A stretch of 7,017 bases of DNA from Methanosarcina sp. (GTDB lineage: Archaea > Halobacteriota > Methanosarcinia > Methanosarcinales > Methanosarcinaceae). The stretch spans positions 1-7,017 of the forward strand of contig JAMXLQ010000182.1 of NCBI GenBank assembly GCA_024280975.1. The letters are read 5' to 3'. A model generated the notes under the pieces. The model did not search any database. It saw only the letters and a list, made by a program, of their open reading frames with translations, and was not told the DNA's origin. The position numbers were made by a program, and so were the translations under genes. Numbering within the stretch: the first letter of the stretch is position 1; every line of letters starts with the position of its first letter. Shown here piece by piece: positions 1 through 5,832 of this stretch.

Positions 1-69
1 ACTCCAGGCTTTAGTTTATTGGGAGGCTTGACCTGCCTATATGGAGGGTGGAAGTTCAGGAAGAAGTAA
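1..69 (+). CDS. C-terminal end of a probable PGF-CTERM surface protein (partial)
   Basis: Frame 1 is open from the window edge to TAA at 67-69. The 22 visible residues have the layout of an archaeal PGF-CTERM sorting tail: a Pro-Gly-Phe triplet (residues 2-4), about 14 mostly hydrophobic or small residues (SLLGGLTCLYGGW), and a basic terminus (KFRKK). In known PGF-CTERM proteins this tail is removed by archaeosortase and replaced by a lipid anchor at the cell surface; applying that here is inference. Only the tail is visible, so the domain content is unknown, and with so few residues a chance resemblance is possible. The gene converges on the helicase gene downstream. Confidence 0.45.
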   Translation, partial: TPGFSLLGGLTCLYGGWKFRKK

Positions 70-99
70 CACAGGGCTTGGATTGCCAGACCGCTGAAT

Positions 100-113
100 G
101 GTAATCTGTTACC
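100..113. promoter_or_regulatory. Palindrome matching the NrpR operator consensus
   Basis: GGTAATCTGTTACC reads GGTA, six bases, TACC, which is the published operator form of NrpR, the nitrogen repressor of methanogens. It lies 31 bases downstream of the stop of the upstream gene and about 40 bases before a TATA-like TGATATAT, so if functional it would control a plus-strand transcript in the gap rather than an annotated gene. Eight fixed bases are expected by chance about once in ten windows of this size, so the match is suggestive only. Confidence 0.3.
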
Positions 114-187
114 TGCTATGTCTGGAACATGAAGTACAGAAACCTGATATATCGAAACTCTGCACATGTTCTAAGGTACTAAAACAC

Positions 188-194
188 TTTTTTT
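188..194 (+). terminator. T7 tract, probable transcription terminator
   Basis: Seven consecutive T on the plus strand, about 120 bases after the stop at 67-69. Archaeal RNA polymerase commonly terminates at T-runs without needing a hairpin. It could end transcription of the upstream surface-protein gene. Confidence 0.35.
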
Positions 195-424
195 AGGCGA
201 TGGATATTGAGCAAAATCAATGAGGAAGTCGCTATTTTTGTTATACTAGGACTTACTCGGTTGAACTGATAAATCGATATGCTTTTAACCTTCAATATTT
301 TAAACTTGATAAAGCAAACCCTTTCAACAAACTTTTTCGCCTTATTTGAGTAAATTCGGTAGACAATGCTGATTTTTTTCTTTTCTCTATTTATTTCCCT
401 TATAGCCGGTTCCGTTCCCTTTTT

Positions 425-3175
425 TCAGTTCACTTTCCTGATAATCAGTTTTTTCACAACCTTTTTTCCATCTTTTCCGTTAACGGCTTCGTTTTCTTTA
501 TTTTCGGAGATTTCAATCCAGAGCCGGAAGTTATAATCACTGCCCGCTCCAAGGTCTCGGATGCGAATCTCAAGGGGTTTCTCCCTTGTAGGTTCTTTTT
601 TTCCTCGGAACTTCTGGTGAAAGGTTTTTGCGGCAGCCTTTTCGGGGGCAGGGGCAGAGATTACTCCGATCATTCCTCCGTTTTCGTCCGTGGCAATGAA
701 GGTTTTTTCTTTTTTCTCCTGCGCTACTGGAACTTCTTGTTTTATGGTTTCCCGCCTGAGCTGGCGTCTTACCCTGCTTAGAGCATCTTCTGTTCTCCTT
801 TTTTCGGGAATTGGTTTGGAATCCCGGATTTCGGAGAGGTGCTTTTCTTTTCTCTCCGGCGGAACATAAAGAGCTTTTCCAAGGAGTTCGTGCAGTAGCA
901 TAATTGCAGCGTGTTTGTCCAGGGGTTCGTTATTGTTTCCGCACTTTGGGGACTGAATACAGCTTGGGCAGCCGCTTTCACAGGGACAGCTCTCGATTGA
1001 TTTCAGGGTGCCGTCAAGTACCTGTTCAATCAGGTCATAACCTTTTTCGGCATACCCTACTCCGCCCCTGTGTCCGTCATAAACGAATATCCCGCTTTTG
1101 CCTCCAAGGTCAGGATGGGAAGGCGTAGAAATTCCGCCTACATCACTCCTGTCCACAAGCAGATGAAGGGGATACATTGAAATCATTGCGTGCTCGATAG
1201 CATGAATCCCGCCTGCAAAATCCAGTTTATGCTCTCCTACCAGTTCCTGCAGGCTATCCGGAAGCTTAAGCCAAAGAGCCATTGTCTGAAGGCTGACCAG
1301 GGGCATTTCAAGGGAGTGTACGCTCATTACATCATTGCTCTGGGTCTGGATTTTTCTGTAACCTATAACCCTGTCCGTTACCTCGACTTCCCCAAGTCCG
1401 ACTTCGATCTCCGACGCGTGCAAAAGCGGCTTTACCGCATAGGTCTCCTGCACAATCACAGACGAGTCGATCATGGGTTTTGTATAATAGGTATCACGCG
1501 TCTTTACGGCCTGGATTTCCTTCTTTTCATGGTCGATCCTGTTTATGTAGTAGGTTTCTCCCCTGTGCATATAAACCGCCCCGGGATGGCACTCCCTGAA
1601 GGCAAGGGTTTCCTCAATATCTTTTTCTATAGGGAAGCGTTTTTCCTCTTCAAAAGCGAGGAGCGAGTAAGTATTATTGTCAATTCCCCGAAGAGAGACG
1701 TGTTTGTACGGAAATGGATCCGTCGAATATTTCAGATCGCCACCTGCAAGCAGGCCTTCGGCTTCAAGAAGTTCTACGACTCTTGAATACCCCTTCCCGA
1801 AGTATTTCTCATCAGACGCCCGCAGGGGAATTTCTTTTGCGGCACATAGCAGGTGCCCTGCAAGGATATATGGATTTTTGGGGTTAAGCACCGCATTTTC
1901 ACTGCTTCTTGTAAAAAAGTCGGCAGGGTTTCTCATATAATACTGGTCAAGGGCGTTTGTGCCTGCTACAAGGACTACTAGGCTTTCATTTCCACTCCTG
2001 CCTGCTCTGCCTGCCTGTTGTCTGGCACTCATTACTGTTCCTGGGTAGCCGTCAAGAATGCAGGCATCAAGCCCTCCTATATCTATCCCAAGTTCAAGCG
2101 CATTTGTGGAAATAACCCCTCGAAGTTCCCCTGAATTCATTTTCTTTTCGATTTCTTCCCTTTCCCTGTCAAAATAGCCGCTCCTGTACGAACAGATTGC
2201 AGGAAAGAGATTTCTGCTCCTCAAAAGTTCCTGGCAACTTTTATACATCCTCTCAACTCCCTGTCTGGACCGGGTAAAGGCCAGGGTCTGAAGTCCTGCC
2301 TGCACAGCCTTTGCAAAAAGTGAAGAAGCTTCGGAAAAGCTGCTTCTCCTGAGTGTAGATCCCTTATTATTCAGATAAAGTGGCGGATTCCAGAAAACGA
2401 ACTGTTGGCTGCCCTGAAAAGAGCCGTTATTCTCAACCACTGCAGCTTTTCTTCCTATAAGAGTTTCCGTATGGTCCTCCGGATTTCCGATGGTTGCAGA
2501 ACAGCAAATAAACTGCGGAGCTGCTCCATAGTACTCAGCCACGCGTAAAAGCCGCCTGAGCAGGTTTGCCATATTACTTCCTATAACTCCCCGATAATAA
2601 TGGCTCTCGTCAACGACTATGAACTTTAGGTTTGAGAAAAAGCGCCTCCAGAGATGATGCCAGGCAAGAAAACTCATGTGAATCATTTCAGGGTTTGTCA
2701 AAACTATATTGGTTTGTCCCTCTCTAACTTTCCTTTTCTGAGCTTCTGAGAGGGCACCTGTATAACGAGCTATGCCTGCACCTGATTTCAACTCCTTTTC
2801 GAATTCCAGAAAGGACTTTAACTGGTCATTTACAAGAGCATTTAAAGGGGAAATATAAAGGGCAGCTGCTTCAGGTTCGTCAAGGACCGTTTCAAAAATG
2901 GGAACCATGTAAGTAAGGGACTTTCCGCTTGCTGTGGTTGTACAGAGGACGATATCCTTTCCTCCCCGGATTTTTTCTATAGCCTCAGCCTGATGAGTAT
3001 AAAGATCTTTGATTCCTATGCCAGAAAGGGCTGCTTTTACCTGCGGTTTCAGCTCAAGAGGGGCATATAGAGCTTCCTTTGCAGGGATTTCCTCTTTATG
3101 AACGATTTGGTTCTCATAACGGCTGGAGGCTTTTATTTGATCTAGAATGTGAGAAATGTCCATTTTTTTCGGCAC
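425..3175 (-). CDS. MrfA/Hrq1-type DEAD/DEAH-box helicase with C-terminal DUF1998 domain
   Basis: A 916-residue superfamily 2 ATP-dependent nucleic-acid helicase. Visible motifs: aromatic/Q-type YTHQ (59-62), Walker A TTTASGKS (79-86), SPLNALVNDQ (109-118), Walker B DESH (189-192), SAT (226-228), STNALELGID (356-365) and motif VI QQAGRAGRSG (386-395). A DUF1998 region follows at about 600-765, with HAIEHA (658-663) and five Cys (730, 732, 736, 739, 745) in a CxC, GCPSC, SPKCG pattern that binds a metal in relatives. The Bacillus relative MrfA (YprA) acts in excision repair of mitomycin lesions, and eukaryotic Hrq1 is similar, so a DNA repair role is likely. About 145 charged residues extend past DUF1998, making it longer than the usual 750 or so. 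GTG at 3173-3175 is the longest start; ATG at 3161-3163 has GGTG (3172-3175) just upstream and fits the promoter spacing better, giving 912 residues. No frameshift was seen. Confidence 0.93.
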   Translation of the reverse strand: MPKKMDISHILDQIKASSRYENQIVHKEEIPAKEALYAPLELKPQVKAALSGIGIKDLYTHQAEAIEKIRGGKDIVLCTTTASGKSLTYMVPIFETVLDEPEAAALYISPLNALVNDQLKSFLEFEKELKSGAGIARYTGALSEAQKRKVREGQTNIVLTNPEMIHMSFLAWHHLWRRFFSNLKFIVVDESHYYRGVIGSNMANLLRRLLRVAEYYGAAPQFICCSATIGNPEDHTETLIGRKAAVVENNGSFQGSQQFVFWNPPLYLNNKGSTLRRSSFSEASSLFAKAVQAGLQTLAFTRSRQGVERMYKSCQELLRSRNLFPAICSYRSGYFDREREEIEKKMNSGELRGVISTNALELGIDIGGLDACILDGYPGTVMSARQQAGRAGRSGNESLVVLVAGTNALDQYYMRNPADFFTRSSENAVLNPKNPYILAGHLLCAAKEIPLRASDEKYFGKGYSRVVELLEAEGLLAGGDLKYSTDPFPYKHVSLRGIDNNTYSLLAFEEEKRFPIEKDIEETLAFRECHPGAVYMHRGETYYINRIDHEKKEIQAVKTRDTYYTKPMIDSSVIVQETYAVKPLLHASEIEVGLGEVEVTDRVIGYRKIQTQSNDVMSVHSLEMPLVSLQTMALWLKLPDSLQELVGEHKLDFAGGIHAIEHAMISMYPLHLLVDRSDVGGISTPSHPDLGGKSGIFVYDGHRGGVGYAEKGYDLIEQVLDGTLKSIESCPCESGCPSCIQSPKCGNNNEPLDKHAAIMLLHELLGKALYVPPERKEKHLSEIRDSKPIPEKRRTEDALSRVRRQLRRETIKQEVPVAQEKKEKTFIATDENGGMIGVISAPAPEKAAAKTFHQKFRGKKEPTREKPLEIRIRDLGAGSDYNFRLWIEISENKENEAVNGKDGKKVVKKLIIRKVN

Positions 3176-3200
3176 CGTTTTATCTTATCCGGAAAATGTT

Positions 3201-3210
3201 ATTTTTATAG
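3201..3210 (-). promoter_or_regulatory. TATA box of the helicase gene
   Basis: On the minus strand this reads CTATAAAAAT, preceded by an A-rich BRE-like stretch (GCAAAATA). Archaeal transcription normally starts about 25 bases downstream, here near 3180. That leaves only about 5 bases before the GTG at 3175 but about 17 before the ATG at 3163, which supports the inner start. Confidence 0.55.
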
Positions 3211-3377
3211 TATTTTGCTTTTTTCTTTCCCTGTTTTTTCGGCCTTTTTCAAAACTCTGAAATTCCCAGGTTAGATAACACGAGAAGCTTTCAGCATAGT
3301 TTTTTTCACACATTTCTCTGTTATCAAACAGCCTACTATCTTTTGTCCGGGGCTTTTTTATTCAATTCTCCCCTTCT

Positions 3378-3770
3378 TCATTTAGAGTTGCTGCCTACAT
3401 CATCTTCTCTATTTCTATCTTCAGAATAGGATCAAGAGCAGGTATTCCCATAACTATAGTTAGATTGACTGTAATTGTAACTTATGGGATAGAAATGACT
3501 CTCTTTTAACTGCTCAGGTGGGACAACCAGATACGTATTTTGAAGAGCTTCCTTTGCAATTCCTAGAGAGGCTGCATATTACGATATAGGAATCCCAGAT
3601 CTTTACTGATTCAGGGGAATACCCTTTAAGAGCAGAAAGAATCACCATCAAAAGCATATGAAATCGCCTCTTCAACATGGGCTATTATTTCCGGATAATT
3701 ATATTATCCAGAATCTTCTTAATACTTAGGTTCTAACTGGCTCGCATGTATCTGATTTTGTGAAGTTTGG
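3378..3770 (-). pseudogene. Decayed coding remnant resembling the end of a DUF2207 membrane protein
   Basis: The minus strand holds coding-like pieces in three frames. The first (down to the stop at 3626-3628) contains YPEIIAHVEEAISYAFDG and two further in-frame stops upstream. The next frame reads SALKGYSPESVKIWDSYIV. At about 3576-3580 one extra base moves the reading to YAASLGIAKEAL, followed by TYLVVPPEQLKESHFYPISY and a stop at 3432-3434; that frame stays readable past this stop to 3378-3380. Removing one base restores WDSYIV-YAASLGIA, which resembles the W-D-x-Y-L-V-Y-A...L-G-x-A signature I associate with DUF2207 membrane proteins. The coding pattern is seen directly; the family name is recalled and could be wrong. 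No start or ribosome binding site was found, so it is not expected to be functional. Confidence 0.45.
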
Positions 3771-3970
3771 GTTGGAGTATCTATTCTTTATATATCGCCA
3801 ATTTAATAAATTTCATTGAATCATATATTGCATGGTTAGGTTGTTAAAAAAGGTACGAGTAATTTTTATCTTGGATTTTTCTAGTTTTATGGTTTTTCTG
3901 ATTTTTGGGTTTTCATTGAATTTTATGTTTGCGTTGAAATTTTTCATCCGAATATCTTTTTTTGTTGAAT
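3771..3970. other. AT-rich intergenic stretch, no gene recognised
   Basis: This T-rich stretch separates the decayed minus-strand remnant from the first RNA-like repeat. No open frame with a ribosome binding site was seen on either strand. The last 20 or so bases, with a T-run near 3957-3963, resemble the DNA before the second repeat (T-run near 5053-5060), so the repeat unit may begin at about 3950. Confidence 0.4.
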
Positions 3971-4002
3971 ACAATTTTTGATATAATTAATTTAAAATAA
4001 TT
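3971..4002 (+). promoter_or_regulatory. Shared promoter-like element, copy 1
   Basis: A 32-base AT-rich element beginning ACAATTTTTGATATAA and ending TTTAAAATAATT. By position-wise comparison, copies at 5065-5096 and 5510-5541 each match it at 28 of 32 bases. The end holds a TATA-like sequence, and a conserved GAGTTG begins exactly 21 bases after the element in copies 1 and 2, where archaeal transcription would be expected to start. The promoter role is inferred from this spacing. Confidence 0.5.
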
Positions 4003-4021
4003 TATGCTAATAGTAAATTCT

Positions 4022-4180
4022 AGAGTTGGGGAATAAACCGGGGTATCATCTATCCATAAGAAAATCGCCTGAGGTCGCTGATCTTTCTTCGAACCTTGTG
4101 CTTGGGGGAGCATAATTTCGGAGAGACTGTATTGGGGGATACAGTAAACAACTACAGCGCCTCTGGGCTCTTCTTATTCC
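4022..4180 (+). ncRNA. Candidate structured small RNA, copy A
   Basis: This is the downstream part of a diverged direct repeat whose second copy is at 5116-5294; no sensible protein is encoded. Helices visible by hand: a closing stem GGAATAA (4030-4036) with TTATTCC (4174-4180); AAGAAA/TTTCTT (4058-4063 with 4084-4089) continuing as ATC/GAT; TTGTGCT/AGCATAA (4096-4102 with 4109-4115) around loop TGGGGG; and ACTGTAT/ATACAGT (4126-4132 with 4139-4145) around the same loop. Copy B keeps these helices at corresponding places with different bases. It could be a trans-acting small RNA, or a leader or riboswitch-like element whose downstream gene has decayed. I do not recognise a named RNA family. 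Confidence 0.5.
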
Positions 4181-4304
4181 ACTATCTTTACCTTTTGATA
4201 TACTTTTGTAGTACTTAAGCCAATATTATTTGGTCCTTACTGGATCAAAACATTACTAGATTTCTCCTAGATCAAAAGTTTCTAATTTCGATATAAGAGA
4301 TTGA

Positions 4305-4955
4305 ATTAAGAATAATCTGCAGGTAATTTCATCTTTGCTTGACCTTCAAGCAGAAACTTTCCTTAACCTTGAGGTTTGTAAGACTTCGGAAGTTGTCAAG
4401 GCTTTCAAGGAAAGCCGGATTCGAGTAATTTCTATGGCTTTAATTCACGAAGAATTATGTAAGGGAGACAAAATTGATACACTTGACTTTGCAGCTTATT
4501 TGAAAAAGCTGACTGCAAACCTTTTCGGCTCCTACAATCTAGAAAATAAGGATATCAATTTCAAGCTGGGTCTTGAACAGGTTTATCTTGGCATGGATAC
4601 AGCAATTCCTCTCGGAATCATTGTCAATGAGCTGGTCTCAAATTCATTTAGGCATGCTTTTCCTGCTGGAAGAAAAGGCAAGATCCAGATAAATCTTCGC
4701 AGAACTGAAATTCCTGCCTTCAAAGGTGATGCTTTCTACCCAGAAAGAAAATGTATTGGTAAAAAAGGCTTCAATTACGTACTTGAAGTCTCAGATAATG
4801 GAAGAGGAATCCCACAAGAAATCGACTTATCAAGTGTGGACTCTTTGGGGCTTCAGCTAGTGAGGATTCTTGTTGAACAAATAGACGGCTGTGTAAAGCT
4901 TGAAAGAAATCAGGGAATAAAATTCACTATATGGTTTAGCAATATAGAAACATGA
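4305..4955 (+). pseudogene. Histidine kinase remnant (HisKA_2 plus HATPase_c) lacking its H-box
   Basis: An open frame of 216 codons from Ile (4305) to TGA at 4953-4955 matches the C-terminal half of a HisKA_2/HWE-type sensor kinase, a family abundant in Methanosarcina. The dimerisation helix begins abruptly at IKNNLQVISSLLDLQAE, exactly where the H-H-R phosphoacceptor box should precede it; instead there is in-frame TGA at 4302-4304. The ATPase domain is well kept: N-box NELVSNSFRHAF (4626-4661), DNGRGIP (4794-4814) and DSLGLQL (4839-4859). A TTG at 4335 opens a nominal frame but lies inside the conserved helix without a ribosome binding site, so it is unlikely to be a start. Upstream DNA in another frame reads roughly QKFLISI-stop-EI, perhaps the decayed linker before the H-box. 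The protein would lack the phosphorylated His and the sensor domains. Confidence 0.75.
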
Positions 4956-4994
4956 TAAATTACGCTTATCGGCTACTTTTACCAAAAATCTTTT

Positions 4995-5025
4995 CTTATA
5001 GTTATAAGCACAGAATAAGTTTTTT
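4995..5025 (+). terminator. Hairpin and T6 run after the kinase remnant
   Basis: CTTATA (4995-5000) pairs with TATAAG (5003-5008), and a T6 run follows at 5020-5025. It lies about 40 bases after the stop of the kinase remnant. The tiny loop and the 11-base gap to the T-run make the hairpin weak, but the T-run alone can terminate archaeal transcription. Confidence 0.35.
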
Positions 5026-5064
5026 CTTTAAAATCTTTGGCTTGAAAAAAATATTTTTTTGAAA

Positions 5065-5096
5065 AGAATTTTTGATATAAATAGTTTAATATAATT
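5065..5096 (+). promoter_or_regulatory. Shared promoter-like element, copy 2
   Basis: Matches the element at 3971-4002 at 28 of 32 bases and contains TTTAATATAA, a TATA-like sequence. GAGTTG begins at 5117, the same 21-base distance as in copy 1, consistent with a conserved transcription start before the candidate RNA. Confidence 0.5.
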
Positions 5097-5115
5097 TAAG
5101 CTATTAGTATATTTT

Positions 5116-5294
5116 GGAGTTGTGAAGGCGGAATAAAGGGATAAACTAGAATCTACCACACCACACAAAGATTGCCTGGATAATTACCTATCCTTCTTTG
5201 AACAGCGTTGAGGAAACATTGTTTAAAGGGCTGTTAGGGGATACAGTCGATGGATACGGTGACCTCGGGCTCCTGATATTACTCTTTTTCTGCC
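5116..5294 (+). ncRNA. Candidate structured small RNA, copy B
   Basis: Second copy of the diverged repeat. Shared blocks with copy A include GAGTTG, GGAATAAA, TTGCCTG (TCGCCTG in A), TCTTTGAAC, GGGGATACAGT and a 3' GGGCTC. Helices: closing stem from 5127-5136 with 5285-5294 (nine pairs, one mismatch, one G-U); CAAAGA/TCTTTG (5166-5171 with 5195-5200) enclosing GGATA/TATCC (5178-5182 with 5189-5193); AACA/TGTT (5201-5204 with 5220-5223); and CTGT/ACAG (5231-5234 with 5243-5246) with an AGGGGA loop. The helix bases differ from copy A while pairing is kept, which favours selection on RNA structure. A T5 run (5285-5289) lies in the closing stem and may serve as terminator. The function is unknown. 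Confidence 0.5.
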
Positions 5295-5509
5295 TTCTCA
5301 CTTCATTTTCCTCCTTAACATTTTTCAATTTTTGTCTAAATCTGTTTTAGTTAAAGCAACCTGTTAAGATCTATATATTCTGATAGTTATTATCTGAAGT
5401 ATTTCTTCTTTCGTTTCTCCTTTTAACATTTCTTCATTCCTCACTTTATTAATATAAAATTGTTGTTTAGCTTTAAAATATTTTATGCTGGACTGCCTTT
5501 TGTTCGGAA
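5295..5509. other. AT-rich stretch without a convincing gene
   Basis: The minus strand has a 21-codon frame (5364-5429) starting MLKGETKEEILQII, with GAGG nine bases before its ATG and a TATA-like TTTTATATTAAT further upstream. Codons before and after also look faintly coding, so it may be a fragment of a decayed gene. I see nothing supportable on the plus strand. Confidence 0.3.
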
Positions 5510-5541
5510 ACAATTTTTCTCATAAATAATTTAAAATAATT
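5510..5541 (+). promoter_or_regulatory. Shared promoter-like element, copy 3
   Basis: Matches copy 1 at 28 of 32 bases, including the first nine and the last twelve. Unlike copies 1 and 2, the sequence after it is not recognisably the same RNA. It instead precedes the hairpin at 5594-5639 and the weak open frame at 5615-5827. Confidence 0.4.
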
Positions 5542-5593
5542 ATAAAGATAATTGAGTAACTACTGGGATAATTATTTATTGTAACGTGGAAGG

Positions 5594-5639
5594 AATTTGA
5601 TTGATATCAGCTAGTTGCTAGCGAAATCAATCTCAAATT
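5594..5639 (+). other. Strong imperfect hairpin
   Basis: GATTGAT (5599-5605) pairs with ATCAATC (5626-5632), and inside it GCTAG (5610-5614) pairs with CTAGC (5618-5622) around loop TTG. Outside, AATTT (5594-5598) pairs with AAATT (5635-5639) across a TC bulge. Four T (5638-5641) lie at its end. It could terminate a short RNA driven by the element at 5510-5541, be a 5' leader structure, or be a relic of a mobile-element end. Confidence 0.5.
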
Positions 5640-5827
5640 TTAGATCCCAGGATATTAAAATCTCTAGGTCGTATATACGTTTTCAATTCGATTCAATTGA
5701 TGTTTTATTGGTAAGAAGGAGGGGTGGAAAAAAACTATCGATATATCTAAGAATAGAACCGTCGAGACTCAAAGATTCATTGTTGCAAAATAAAGAATCA
5801 AGCAGAATATTATTTGCTGACTACTAA
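5615..5827 (+). CDS. Doubtful hypothetical protein or gene fragment (70 codons)
   Basis: The frame opens directly after an in-frame stop (5612-5614). Its only start candidate is TTG in the loop of the hairpin at 5594-5639, with no suitable ribosome binding site and no internal ATG. The middle of the product, SYIRFQFDSIDVLLVRRRGG then KKLSIYLRIEPSRLKDS, alternates hydrophobic and basic residues like a beta-rich domain and faintly recalls DUF5655-type sequences; that resemblance is weak. It ends five bases before the ATG at 5833. It may be the remnant of a longer gene or may not be a gene. Confidence 0.22.
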   Translation: MLAKSISNFRSQDIKISRSYIRFQFDSIDVLLVRRRGGKKLSIYLRIEPSRLKDSLLQNKESSRILFADY

Positions 5828-5832
5828 AGAAT

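Larger units (their letters stand above)
70..424. other. Convergent intergenic region without a gene
   Basis: No open frame with a plausible start and ribosome binding site was seen between the two convergent genes. It contains a GGTA-N6-TACC palindrome (100-113), a T7 run (188-194) and pyrimidine-rich tracts near 371-384 and 417-424. A TATA-like TGATATAT sits near 147-154, so a small RNA in this interval cannot be excluded. Confidence 0.5.

Noticed and set aside
1190..1786. Plus-strand open frame of 198 codons
   Set aside because: It lies wholly opposite the conserved helicase gene, shows no recognisable family or ribosome binding site, and is best explained as an antisense shadow. The same holds for the smaller frames at 778-981, 904-1128 and 1677-1940.
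3913..4113. Minus-strand frame of 66 codons
   Set aside because: It overlaps the promoter-like element and RNA-like copy A, has AT-driven composition, and no equivalent minus-strand product was apparent in copy B.
4335..4955. Intact 206-residue kinase gene starting at TTG 4335
   Set aside because: The coding homology continues upstream of this TTG to 4305 without a start, there is no ribosome binding site, and the phosphoacceptor histidine is missing; treated as a truncated remnant.
3971..5294. Composite transposon or CRISPR explanation for the repeats
   Set aside because: No transposase, terminal inverted repeats or target-site duplications were seen, there are only two diverged long copies rather than short identical repeats with spacers, and internal helices are preserved, which favours RNA genes.
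5364..5429. Minus-strand 21-codon frame with GAGG upstream of its ATG
   Set aside because: Too short and unrecognised to call; it may be a peptide or a fragment of a decayed gene, so it is only described within the intergenic entry.
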